From Fodinibius salipaludis (GTDB taxonomy: Bacteria > Bacteroidota > Rhodothermia > Balneolales > Balneolaceae): 64,000 bases of DNA. Location of the stretch: assembly GCF_002287075.1 (NCBI RefSeq), contig NZ_NSKE01000001.1, positions 186,001 through 250,000 of the forward strand, written 5' to 3'. The notes beneath the pieces were generated by a model. That model was not told the DNA's origin, searched no databases, and worked only from the letters and a program-made list of their open reading frames with translations. The translations under genes were made by a program, and so were the position numbers. Positions 43,694 to 52,807 of this stretch are shown here, in pieces. Within the stretch, counting starts at the first letter, position 1, and every line of letters starts with the position of its first letter.

Positions 43694-45355
43694 ATGAAGG
43701 TATCAGAAGCTTTTTTAGTAAACACAGAAAACTTTGTACCAATCATTGAGTCATTGGTTCACTACGATGCGGATGACATCGTAATTAACAGCGATCTCTT
43801 GGAACACCTCTCCTATTCTGATCCCAATGATCTTTTGGTCATTAGAATTCTAAAAGATTTTGCCATTATCGACAACAATGGTGAGCCTGGCAAATACTTT
43901 GAGGAGTTCCAAAATCCTGAGACGACCAAAATAGCATTAGCCAAGGGACTTGTTACTGCTTATAAAGGTATTTTTGATCAGCACCCAAACATCCATCAAC
44001 GGTCGCCCGAAAAAATTAAAGAGGTCTTTCAAGAACATTTTAAAGACAAAAAAACAGATCTCATCATTAAATACATTTTGGGAACGTTCCAAAAAATTGT
44101 TTCTCATATTGGCGTTTCTACTATCGATGCGGTGTTAAATGACGAAGCAAACAAAGAAAAAGTAACGGCAGAAGTTAGTGCTTCTGAAAGAAATGAAAAT
44201 AGCAGTAGTAATAATGGCAGGGATCAGAGAACTAATAGCAACGAGGGTCAAGAAGTAAAAAAAGAAGAAATCAGTGACAATAGTATTGATGATTTTCTGA
44301 ATGGTTTTGAAACATCATCTCCTAAAAATAGGGGCTCAGACACTAATAATGAACAATCAGAATTTACCCCCAATCCCGAGACGCACCAGACTGATGATCC
44401 CCCCATCCAAGAATTTGTAAATAGTATCGAGGAATCAACCGAGGAACCTATTGAAACAGCAGAAGAAAAAGAGAAGAAGACCAAGTCAGAAGAACTTTCT
44501 GGTACTCTTGACGAAATAGAAGAAAATAATATTGAAAAAACAGAGGATCAGGACGAAAATGAGGATGATGCTTTCGACCTTGGAACAAACGGACAGCCTG
44601 AACAAGAATCAAACTCTTCTGAATCAAACAAAAAACAAGAACCCGGAGATATCGATCCTATTGATCTGGAACTTCCAATGTCACAGGCAACGAAACCTAA
44701 TAACGCTATGCAAAATGTAACCGAAGAGCATCAATTCGTAAAAAAAGCGTTACTTCGTAAGTCTGATCTGCTTCATAAAATGAAGCGGTGGGAAGAACTT
44801 GTTCCAACCCTTGAGGAGATCATTAATCGCTACGATAATCAGGAACACACTGATCTCAAAAATGCTATAGAACGTGCAGTTATTCGCCGAGCTATAGCTC
44901 TGCTTAAACTTGGTAAAAGCGAGGAAGCTCTCCCGGCCTTAAATTCTGTCATTGATCGTTTCAAAGACTCGGATAATGAGGAGTTTTATGAACAGGCATC
45001 ACGAGCAATGCTTTTTAAAATTGATATCTTAGAAAAGAAAAATATTCCATCCGACGAACTGCTACCTCTTTATAACACTATCATTAACAGGCTGGACTCA
45101 AATTCCCAGCTTCTGCTTGAAGAGAAGCTCGATGCGATCCATTGTAAACGATTTGATTTGATTGTTGATGAGAACAATACTTCTATGCTATTAGATGCCA
45201 GCTCAAAGCTTATTAGCAGATTTAAAGACTCTGGAAAGCATCAAGAATATCTGCAGAAAGCCATGATCGTTCGGGCTGAAGCTCTTGATGAAATGGGTGA
45301 AGACGAGGCTGCATTAAAAGCTTATGATGAGTTTCTCAAGCGATTTGGAAACTAA
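43694..45355 (+). CDS. Cytoplasmic protein with long acidic linker and C-terminal TPR region
   Basis: 553 residues, no signal peptide. Three parts: a helical N-terminal domain (1-150) that I do not recognise; a low-complexity, highly acidic segment rich in Glu, Asn, Ser and Thr (about 155-340); and a helical C-terminal domain with three or more tetratricopeptide-like repeats (about 345-550), each carrying a WEELVPTLEEIINRYDN / EEALPALNSVIDRFKDSDN line. The architecture suggests a scaffold. It lies behind a receiver gene and may work with it (inference from position only). Function unknown. Confidence 0.72.
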   Translation: MKVSEAFLVNTENFVPIIESLVHYDADDIVINSDLLEHLSYSDPNDLLVIRILKDFAIIDNNGEPGKYFEEFQNPETTKIALAKGLVTAYKGIFDQHPNIHQRSPEKIKEVFQEHFKDKKTDLIIKYILGTFQKIVSHIGVSTIDAVLNDEANKEKVTAEVSASERNENSSSNNGRDQRTNSNEGQEVKKEEISDNSIDDFLNGFETSSPKNRGSDTNNEQSEFTPNPETHQTDDPPIQEFVNSIEESTEEPIETAEEKEKKTKSEELSGTLDEIEENNIEKTEDQDENEDDAFDLGTNGQPEQESNSSESNKKQEPGDIDPIDLELPMSQATKPNNAMQNVTEEHQFVKKALLRKSDLLHKMKRWEELVPTLEEIINRYDNQEHTDLKNAIERAVIRRAIALLKLGKSEEALPALNSVIDRFKDSDNEEFYEQASRAMLFKIDILEKKNIPSDELLPLYNTIINRLDSNSQLLLEEKLDAIHCKRFDLIVDENNTSMLLDASSKLISRFKDSGKHQEYLQKAMIVRAEALDEMGEDEAALKAYDEFLKRFGN

Positions 45356-45378
45356 AGAACTTTAACAATTCATACTTT

Positions 45379-45410
45379 AAAAGGCGATGTGTTAACTTAC
45401 ATCGCCTTTT
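45379..45410 (+). terminator. Rho-independent terminator of the acidic TPR gene
   Basis: AAAAGGCGATGT-GTTAACTT-ACATCGCCTTTT, a perfect 12-base stem followed by TTTATTTG. It begins 24 bases past the stop codon. Confidence 0.92.
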
Positions 45411-45508
45411 TTATTTGCCTCTATTTTAGATATCCTTCCCTTTCTGCTCTTAACAGTATTTTTTAAATGACAACCTAAAAAAGTATATCAACAGAACTAT
45501 ATTCTGTT

Positions 45509-46684
45509 ATGAATATTAACACACTGAGAGACGATACCCCGGGCACTAAAAATGTCATACATTTTAATAACGCCGGTGCATCACTAATGCCAAAGAATGT
45601 TTCAGAAAGCGTTATAAATTACCTTCGCGAGGAGTCGCTGTATGGAGGATATGAAACGGCGGATAAAAACAGAGACTCGATAAATAAGGCTTATTCATCA
45701 ATCGCAGAATTTATCAACGCTCGGCCCAACGAGATTGCTCTTCTTGAAAATGCGACTGCAGCGTGGAATATGGCATTCTTTTCAATTGATTTTAGTGATG
45801 GAGATCGTATTCTAACCTCAATATCTGAATATGCAAGTAATTTTATCTCTTATTTGAGGCTTCAGGAAAAAGCAGATGTTAATTTAGAAATCATTCCAAA
45901 TGATGAACATGGTCAAACTTCTGTATCATCGCTCAAAAAAATGATGGATAAAAATGTCAAATTAATCAGCATCACTCACATACCTACTAACAGCGGACTT
46001 GTTAATCCTGTTGAAAAAATTGGTGATATTACCCAAGAGTACGACTGTTTTTATTTAGTTGATGCTTGCCAGTCGATAGGCCAATATCCTGTTGATGTCC
46101 AAAAAATAGGTTGCGACATGCTCTCCGCGACAGGACGAAAATATCTGCGCGGGCCACGAGGTACCGGATTTTTATATACCAAAAAGGATCAAATTGAAAA
46201 CCTCATCCCTCCTTTTATTGATTTACATGCTGCTGAATGGTCGTCAAAGCAAAAATATGAACTCCGTAACGATGCCCGTAGATTTGAAAATTGGGAAATG
46301 AACTATGCCGGAATTATGGGTTTGCAAACAGCTGTGGAATATGCCAGCGATATTGGAATCAATCAAATCTGGAAACGCATTACCAAGCTGGCAGAAAAAC
46401 TACGCTGGGAACTGGCCAAATTACCTCGCGTCTCCGTCCACGATATTGGAGAGATAAAGGGAGGGATTATCACTTTTACGATAGATTCTATATCATCCCG
46501 AGAAATAAAAAATCATCTTTCCGGAAAAGGCATTAACGTAAGTACCTCCTCTAAAAGCAGTACGCTGTTGGATATGGAAGAAAGAAATCTCTCCAACCTT
46601 GTCAGAGCTTCAATTCACTATTACAACACCTTAACTGAAATCGACCAGTTCATACGTGTTGTTAAAAAAATTGCAGATCGGTAA
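45509..46684 (+). CDS. Class V PLP-dependent aminotransferase (cysteine desulfurase/isopenicillin epimerase-like)
   Basis: 391 residues of the fold-type I, class V family. HFNNAGASLMPKNV at the N-terminus, the PLP ring-stacking region THIPTNSG, PLP-binding Asp185 in YLVDACQSIGQ, and the Schiff-base lysine Lys211 in SATGRKYLRGPRGTGFLY are present. The YLRGPRGTGF wording is typical of the egtE/isopenicillin-N-epimerase-like branch rather than IscS or SufS, and the mobile cysteine loop of desulfurases is not apparent, so the substrate remains open. Stands alone, convergent with the ABC exporter gene 3 bases beyond. Confidence 0.8.
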   Translation: MNINTLRDDTPGTKNVIHFNNAGASLMPKNVSESVINYLREESLYGGYETADKNRDSINKAYSSIAEFINARPNEIALLENATAAWNMAFFSIDFSDGDRILTSISEYASNFISYLRLQEKADVNLEIIPNDEHGQTSVSSLKKMMDKNVKLISITHIPTNSGLVNPVEKIGDITQEYDCFYLVDACQSIGQYPVDVQKIGCDMLSATGRKYLRGPRGTGFLYTKKDQIENLIPPFIDLHAAEWSSKQKYELRNDARRFENWEMNYAGIMGLQTAVEYASDIGINQIWKRITKLAEKLRWELAKLPRVSVHDIGEIKGGIITFTIDSISSREIKNHLSGKGINVSTSSKSSTLLDMEERNLSNLVRASIHYYNTLTEIDQFIRVVKKIADR

Positions 46685-46687
46685 CTA

Positions 46688-48472
46688 CTATTCTGATTCT
46701 ACCGTCGGAAGCAGTTCATCTTTATACTGCAATTCATAAAGTTTGCGATAAATACCTTCGTCCTTTTCGATAAGTTGTTGGTGCGTTCCACGTTCCCGGA
46801 TCTTTCCTTTGTGCATGACCAATATCTTGTCTGCTCCCTGGATGGTTGATAAGCGATGAGCAATTACGATAGAGGTTCGTCCTTCCATCAACTTTTTGAA
46901 GGCTTTATTTACCGTTTCTTCCGTTTCAGAATCTACACTGGATGTTGCCTCATCAAGAATTAAGATATTGGGATCATAGACCATCGCACGTATAAAGCAA
47001 ATAAGTTGCCGCTGCCCCATCGAAATAGATTGTCCCCGTTCGCTAAGCTCATAACTATATCCACCCGGCAATTTATTGATAAAAGCATCAGCCCCAATTT
47101 TCCGGGAGGTTGCAATAACTTCTTCTTTGGAAATCTCAGGATTTCCGAGGGTGATATTTTCCATAATACTGCCCGAAAAAAGCGCATTATCCTGCAGTAC
47201 CAGCGCAAAATTAGAGCGTAATTCATTAAGGGGCAATTCCCTTATATCTTTCCCATCAATTTTTATAGCCCCTTTGTCAATATCATAATAACGGAGCAAT
47301 AAATTGATAATCGTTGATTTTCCGGCTCCGGTAGCTCCTACAAATGCTATTGATTTTCCCGGTTGGGCTTTAAAAGAGACATCCTTTAATACCGTCTCTT
47401 CTTTATTATAGCTGAACCATACATTCTCAAACTCTATTTCACCCTTAACCTCATCAATATGTTGAGGCTCTTGGGGATCGGTAATTTCATTTTCGGTATC
47501 CAGTACATTAAAAATCCGTTCTGATGACGCCAGCGCCGACTGTAGGGTATTGAACTTCTCTGAAAGTCCCTGTATGGGTCGAAAGAAATCTCGAACATAC
47601 TGAACGAAGGCTAACAATATCCCAAACGTTACTTGTCCCATTAAAGCACGTCCGCCACCGTACCAAATAACCAAGGCCATAGCCAAACTGGCAATAATTT
47701 CAACCAGCGGCCAAAAGATGGCAAAGTAAAAAATTGTTTCTATATACGCTTCGCGATGGGCCGCATTAATATCTTTGAATTTCTCCCGTTCCCGCTCCTC
47801 TTTACTAAAAAGCTGAACAATGGCCATACCGTTTATATGCTCCTGCACAAAAGAGTTAAGACGGGCTATTTGATCTCGGACGTTAAGAAATGAAACCCGG
47901 ACTTTTGCTTTAAAAACGAAGGTGGCATAAAATAAGATGGGTAATACTGATATCGCTACCAGCGATAGTTCCCAACTCATACTGAACATGAAATACAAAA
48001 TGAAGAAAATCCGAAACATATCTCCAATGATATTGACCACCCCGTCACTTAAAAGATCACTCAGCGCTTCAATATCACTGGTAGTTCGGGTAATTAGACG
48101 ACCAATGGGATTTTTATCAAAAAATTGTACATGCAGCGACTGTATCTTTTGAAATACCGCATTACGCAAATTAAAGAGTGTGCCCTGCCCAAACCAGCGG
48201 GTTAAATAGGTATTGGCAACGAGCAGTAAGAATTCACCGACCAATGCACCGACAAGCAGTAAAACAATCCAAAGCAGTCCCTGGAAGTCTTTATTTCGGA
48301 TGTATTCATCAACGGCTATTTGCGTCAATTTAGGGCGTACCGTACCCATAAAGGCCGCACTTAGGGTTAGTGCAATGCCCAGCAATACATACCATCGATA
48401 AGGTCGAATAAATTGATAAAGCCGCCGAAGTAGATCCGAATCGACGGCCTTATCAGTTGTTGAGTTGCTCAC
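46688..48472 (-). CDS. ABC exporter half-transporter with canonical catalytic Glu (heterodimer partner B)
   Basis: 594 residues: six-helix type IV exporter domain (about 1-325) and an NBD (about 343-580). Walker A GATGAGKST at 379-387, Walker B ILILDE with catalytic Glu508. The signature reads SMGQR (484-488) instead of LSGGQ. In heterodimeric exporters such as BmrCD and TM287/288, one partner has a normal Walker B but an aberrant signature, exactly as here; the partner is probably the gene at 49841-51643, with the RNase Z gene between. Probable export of lipids or drugs. Confidence 0.88.
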   Translation of the reverse strand: MSNSTTDKAVDSDLLRRLYQFIRPYRWYVLLGIALTLSAAFMGTVRPKLTQIAVDEYIRNKDFQGLLWIVLLLVGALVGEFLLLVANTYLTRWFGQGTLFNLRNAVFQKIQSLHVQFFDKNPIGRLITRTTSDIEALSDLLSDGVVNIIGDMFRIFFILYFMFSMSWELSLVAISVLPILFYATFVFKAKVRVSFLNVRDQIARLNSFVQEHINGMAIVQLFSKEEREREKFKDINAAHREAYIETIFYFAIFWPLVEIIASLAMALVIWYGGGRALMGQVTFGILLAFVQYVRDFFRPIQGLSEKFNTLQSALASSERIFNVLDTENEITDPQEPQHIDEVKGEIEFENVWFSYNKEETVLKDVSFKAQPGKSIAFVGATGAGKSTIINLLLRYYDIDKGAIKIDGKDIRELPLNELRSNFALVLQDNALFSGSIMENITLGNPEISKEEVIATSRKIGADAFINKLPGGYSYELSERGQSISMGQRQLICFIRAMVYDPNILILDEATSSVDSETEETVNKAFKKLMEGRTSIVIAHRLSTIQGADKILVMHKGKIRERGTHQQLIEKDEGIYRKLYELQYKDELLPTVESE

Positions 48473-48484
48473 ACTTAGAGTTAT

Positions 48485-49756
48485 TTAGAAACGGTCGAAG
48501 TCATCGAATGGGGTACGCGGGGTAATCTGCTTGGGTTGGCGCTGATCACCGTTGTTACCACCATTATTATTCTTGTTGTTATCTTTTTTGCTGTTACTTT
48601 TGCTTCTTCGCTTTCTTTTTCTTCCGGAATCGCTGTCGTTGCTTTTGTTATACTTTTTCCGGGATTTTTTACCTTTTCCTGAATAGTTCTTCCGTTTTCG
48701 AAACCGCTTTTTCTTTTTCCGGCTACGTTTATTCTTACCGGACGAGGAAGATCCCCCATTGTTATTATTGTTGCCTTTATTCTTGTCTTGGTTGATCTCT
48801 TTCAGATAAACCTTCGGCTGGATAATGCCTTTTTCATGAGCCGGATCAGTAAAGATCGGACGCAATTCGGTAGCAACCCATGTCGGAAAGAAATCGTCTC
48901 GAGCTTCGCGGAGCAATACATACTCGTTTGTATAACGAGCCGAGAAGTGTGTAATCACCAACAGCTTAGTTTTGGCTTCGTTAGCTACACGTGCTGCATC
49001 TTTGGCGGTAGAATGTCCTGTTTCTTCGGCTTTATCAGATAGGCTTTCACTAAATGTAGCCTCATGGAAAAGCACATTTGTATTCATCGCAAGTTTCACT
49101 GAATTCGGGCAATACTTAGTATCCGTAATGTAGGCAAAACTATCACCTGGACGTGGATGCCCGACAATATCTGCTGATTTTACAACAGTACCATCATCAA
49201 GCTCAACATCGTTGCCGGCTTTCAATTCTTTGTATTGCCAGTCCTCGCTGATACCCTGTTCCTGTGCTTTTTCCGCATCAACTTTTCCAGGTTGATCTTT
49301 TTCCTGGAAACGATATCCGATACAAAACTTAGTATGATTTAACGGACGTGCCTCAATATAAAATTCATCCTCATCAACAACACGTTCCTCTTCAAAACCT
49401 TCTTCAACCTCAACAAAATTGAGTTCGTAATTGAGATCTATATTCGCAAAATCAAAATTCCATTCTACAAATTTCTTTATTCCTTCCGGACCAACAATGG
49501 TTAATTCTCTGTCTCTTCGCTGAAGCTGAAGAGTCGAGAGTAATCCGATTAGTCCCGAATAGTGATCTGTATCAAAGTGCGAAATAAAGATACAGTCGAT
49601 TTGTGAACGCTTTAAGCCTCCTTGCAGCATTCTCATTTGTGCGTTTTCTCCGCAGTCAAATAAGTAAACGCTGCCTTCTCTCCATACAGCTACTGATGAA
49701 AGGTGACGTGTAGCCGTTGGTGTAGCAGAACCGACACCTAATGGTACAATAATCAT
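48485..49756 (-). CDS. rnz: Ribonuclease Z with basic C-terminal extension
   Basis: 423 residues. The core (1-322) matches RNase Z: metal residues His60, Asp64, His65, His141, Asp212 (YITDTKY) and His270 (VITHFSARY), plus the flexible-arm region GYRFQEKDQPGKVD. It should mature tRNA 3' ends, in keeping with the CCA-less tRNA-Leu gene. Two oddities: the motif normally HxHxDH reads HFDTDH, with Asp62 in place of the second His; and residues 323-423 are a disordered Asn/Gly/Ser and Lys/Arg-rich tail ending TPFDDFDRF. Located between two ABC half-transporter genes, 12 and 84 bases from each. Confidence 0.86.
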   Translation of the reverse strand: MIIVPLGVGSATPTATRHLSSVAVWREGSVYLFDCGENAQMRMLQGGLKRSQIDCIFISHFDTDHYSGLIGLLSTLQLQRRDRELTIVGPEGIKKFVEWNFDFANIDLNYELNFVEVEEGFEEERVVDEDEFYIEARPLNHTKFCIGYRFQEKDQPGKVDAEKAQEQGISEDWQYKELKAGNDVELDDGTVVKSADIVGHPRPGDSFAYITDTKYCPNSVKLAMNTNVLFHEATFSESLSDKAEETGHSTAKDAARVANEAKTKLLVITHFSARYTNEYVLLREARDDFFPTWVATELRPIFTDPAHEKGIIQPKVYLKEINQDKNKGNNNNNGGSSSSGKNKRSRKKKKRFRKRKNYSGKGKKSRKKYNKSNDSDSGRKRKRRSKSNSKKDNNKNNNGGNNGDQRQPKQITPRTPFDDFDRF

Positions 49757-49840
49757 TATGATACCTCTTTTGTTTTTAGATTAGATTGCGGTCAGACAAT
49801 CAACCTTAGTTCGTTAGTGATTCTATTTCCTATTTGTTCG

Positions 49841-51643
49841 TTAAATTTCAGCCAACTCTTGTTCGATGAGCTGTTTGTTATACATCACTGAATATCGGCC
49901 ATCTTTTTCAAGTAACTCTTCGTGAGTCCCTTGTTCTACAACTGTGCCATCTTCCAGATAGTATATAATATCTGCATCTTTTATTGTTGAGATGCGATGG
50001 CTTATCATCAAGGTTGTCCTTCCTTTAAGTTCTTTTCTGAGATGTTGTAGAATGGCCTCTTCAGTTTTAGTATCTACTGCACTTAACGAATCATCGAGTA
50101 TTATAATTTTAGGATCTCGAATTAAGGCCCTTGCGATGGCGGTTCTTTGTTTTTGCCCGCCCGACAAGGTTATACCTCGTTCTCCTAATATGGTCTCAAA
50201 TTTTTTATCAAATTCCAAAATATTGTCGCGTACCTGGGCCTTCTCAGCTGCTTCTTCAATTTCTTGTTGTGTGGCATTATTCGTGCCAAATGCAATATTT
50301 TCTCCAATGGTATCAGAAAACAAGAACGTATCCTGAGGCACAAGCCCAATACTTTCCCTAAGTAATTGCAGCGGAATGGATTCAATATTCTTTCCGTCAA
50401 CTAAAATTTCTCCTTCCGTAGTATCAAATAGGCGTGGAACTAATTCTATTAACGTTGTTTTTCCACTTCCCGTTCGACCAACAATAGCTGCATTTTGCCC
50501 GGCCTCCACTTTTAAATTTACATCTTTTAATGCAAATTCCTCCGCTCCGGGATATTTAAAAGAAACATTTTTAAACTCTATTGCACCTTGTATCTCATCT
50601 ATCTCCTGATCGGTATGTGATTTATCTTCAATATTCACTTCTTCTGTCAACACCTGATCAATTCTTTTCCATGATGCCATTGATTGTTGAAAGCGATTAA
50701 CGGTATATCCCAATGAAGCTACGGGCCACGTTAAATATGCAACATACACGATAAATTCCAGAATATTTCCAACGGTAAGTTGACCTTCAATCACAAGTTG
50801 TCCCGCCTTCCAGACTACAATAACAACCGATAATCCAATCAGTAAGTTTAATGTGGGATGAAAAAGCGATTCAACAAGATCGAGGCGCAACTTTTTCTTT
50901 CTATACGATTCACTTTCATCCTCAAAGCGCTGCATTTCATAATCTTCACGATTGTAAGCTTTTATCAGCCTAATACTGGAAAATGACTCTTTTGCCCGTC
51001 CCGCTATGGTTGAATATTGTTCCTGAATAATCCGTGAGTAATCGTTGATATAGCCGCTTACCCAATAGGCAAAAGCTGACAGAAATGGAAGCGGTAGCAA
51101 CGCCCACATCGTCAATTCAGGGCTCACAATAATCATCATTGTGATAATAAAACCCATACGCGTTAAGGTATTAATGGTATACATATAAGCCGGACCAAAA
51201 TATTCACGCACTTTTGAAACATCTTCTGTAGCGCGAACATATACTTCTCCGGAATCATAATTACTGTAAAAACGCTGGGGCAGTTTCAGAAGTTTATCAA
51301 AAATATCGTTACGCAGATCAAACTCAATTTTGCGTGAGGCAACAATTAAGGTTTGACGTGTGGCAAACAATAAAAACCCGGAAAGTAGAACGGCACCAAC
51401 AAGTAACAGGGCATTTTTGACAAGCACCCAACTTGCACTGCTCGTAAAAAGTACTTCAAAAATGGTGTCAAAAGACTCGGGAGATTTTTCAATATCAATA
51501 CTGGAAACCTCATCCACCGTACGGCGCAGATATACCGGTATCCAAATCAAAAAGAAATTTGAAGCGGTTAGAAAAAGAGAACCAAGGATAATGGTTCCCT
51601 TATATTTTTTAAAATATTGATTGAGCTTATGTAGCGATCCCAC
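49841..51643 (-). CDS. ABC exporter half-transporter with degenerate Walker B (heterodimer partner A)
   Basis: 600 residues: exporter transmembrane domain (about 1-335) and NBD (about 355-595). Walker A GRTGSGKTT at 389-397, intact LSGGQ at 493-497, but Walker B IIILDD has Asp518 where the catalytic Glu belongs. That substitution is diagnostic of the non-catalytic site in heterodimeric exporters (YheI/BmrC, TM287). Paired with the half-transporter at 46688-48472, its Asp would sit opposite the partner's aberrant SMGQR signature, giving one dead and one live ATP site. Confidence 0.88.
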   Translation of the reverse strand: MGSLHKLNQYFKKYKGTIILGSLFLTASNFFLIWIPVYLRRTVDEVSSIDIEKSPESFDTIFEVLFTSSASWVLVKNALLLVGAVLLSGFLLFATRQTLIVASRKIEFDLRNDIFDKLLKLPQRFYSNYDSGEVYVRATEDVSKVREYFGPAYMYTINTLTRMGFIITMMIIVSPELTMWALLPLPFLSAFAYWVSGYINDYSRIIQEQYSTIAGRAKESFSSIRLIKAYNREDYEMQRFEDESESYRKKKLRLDLVESLFHPTLNLLIGLSVVIVVWKAGQLVIEGQLTVGNILEFIVYVAYLTWPVASLGYTVNRFQQSMASWKRIDQVLTEEVNIEDKSHTDQEIDEIQGAIEFKNVSFKYPGAEEFALKDVNLKVEAGQNAAIVGRTGSGKTTLIELVPRLFDTTEGEILVDGKNIESIPLQLLRESIGLVPQDTFLFSDTIGENIAFGTNNATQQEIEEAAEKAQVRDNILEFDKKFETILGERGITLSGGQKQRTAIARALIRDPKIIILDDSLSAVDTKTEEAILQHLRKELKGRTTLMISHRISTIKDADIIYYLEDGTVVEQGTHEELLEKDGRYSVMYNKQLIEQELAEI

Positions 51644-51681
51644 GGGGACCTTCCTATTTTCTATCTGACTCTCTCAGATTA

Positions 51682-52716
51682 TTAAGCAGTAATTTCTGTG
51701 TATTTCTTTATCCAATATTCTGACAGGTTATACCCTGATACAAAGGCGCTTTCCAGAGAAGAGCCACCTAAGTAGTCTCCTATTAACGCAAGAGGAGCGT
51801 CTTCGAGTTCCAACTCCATAAAATATTCATTAATAGGATTTTTCGTTTTAAAATACTTCCAACCCTGTAGATAGGTCGATTTTGATCGATGAACCCACGT
51901 CCCCACTATATCGGAGGCTTCCTCAAAAAGCAACTCTTTAATCTCATCATCGCTCTTTTGTGCGTGCTTTCGGTAAAATTCAGGAGTAGACTGTATCACA
52001 AGAGCCGTTTTATCAGTATTCAACTTTGACGACTCATTGCAAATCCAGCTAATAGAATTGTTTTCACATTCAATTCCCTTCCAATCCGGCACCTCTTGGT
52101 TATCGAAGGTTGCCGCCAACGAAAAGCACCCGTCATATCGTACTTCATCCACGTGTCGAATAATCCGGCGGGATTCCGTTTTATTTTGTGCCGTTTGCAT
52201 AAGACCATAAGCTTCAACAGCCGAAGTGGCAATAATAACGGCATCACACTCAAAAACACTAATATCAGTTAGGTTGATCATCCAGGATCGTTTCTTACTA
52301 CGATCAGGACCGATATAGGTCAATCCCCCAGCCTGCTCTTCCGATTTAATATCTACCCAGCGGCTCATACTTTCCGCGAACGGCTGCAGACCATTTGTCC
52401 CTGTATAATATTGCCGGGAATCAGAATTCGGATCATCATTGATAACTTCTAATCCATCGTAATAACTAAATTCTTTAGCCCACTTTTGCACAATGCCTTC
52501 TTCTTCCTGGGTTTTTACAAAAGAATCAAATGTATTGGTAGTTACATCAAAGCGGGAAAGTCCAACATCTAAATTCAAGCTATCCAACTCCACAGTTTTG
52601 AGGCGTCCACCAAGGGAACGATTTTTTTCGATAATAGTAACATCATGCCCGGCTTTAGCCAATCGCTTGCCGGCTATAAGTCCCGAAATACTTGAGCCAA
52701 TAATTCCAATAACCAT
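51682..52716 (-). CDS. Renalase-like FAD-dependent oxidoreductase
   Basis: 344 residues. The N-terminal Rossmann motif GIIGSSISGLIAGKRLAKAGHDVTIIEKNRSLGGRL binds FAD, and a C-terminal IGDYLGGSSLESAFVSGYNLSEY is the second FAD segment shared with renalase and amine-oxidase flavoproteins. The middle carries CDAVIIATSAVEAY. Renalases oxidise isomeric forms of beta-NAD(P)H; whether this one does is not shown. Only 38 bases from the upstream end of the ABC exporter gene, but a functional link is not evident. The Rossmann motif deviates from GxGxxG by Ser-Ser in place of Gly. Confidence 0.78.
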   Translation of the reverse strand: MVIGIIGSSISGLIAGKRLAKAGHDVTIIEKNRSLGGRLKTVELDSLNLDVGLSRFDVTTNTFDSFVKTQEEEGIVQKWAKEFSYYDGLEVINDDPNSDSRQYYTGTNGLQPFAESMSRWVDIKSEEQAGGLTYIGPDRSKKRSWMINLTDISVFECDAVIIATSAVEAYGLMQTAQNKTESRRIIRHVDEVRYDGCFSLAATFDNQEVPDWKGIECENNSISWICNESSKLNTDKTALVIQSTPEFYRKHAQKSDDEIKELLFEEASDIVGTWVHRSKSTYLQGWKYFKTKNPINEYFMELELEDAPLALIGDYLGGSSLESAFVSGYNLSEYWIKKYTEITA

Positions 52717-52807
52717 TTTTATGAGGTACTCTTATTTACTGTTTTATTTTCAGTACCGTAAAATCCGAAATATTACACCAAAATTCTAAGTTAATTCACA
52801 ATTAACC

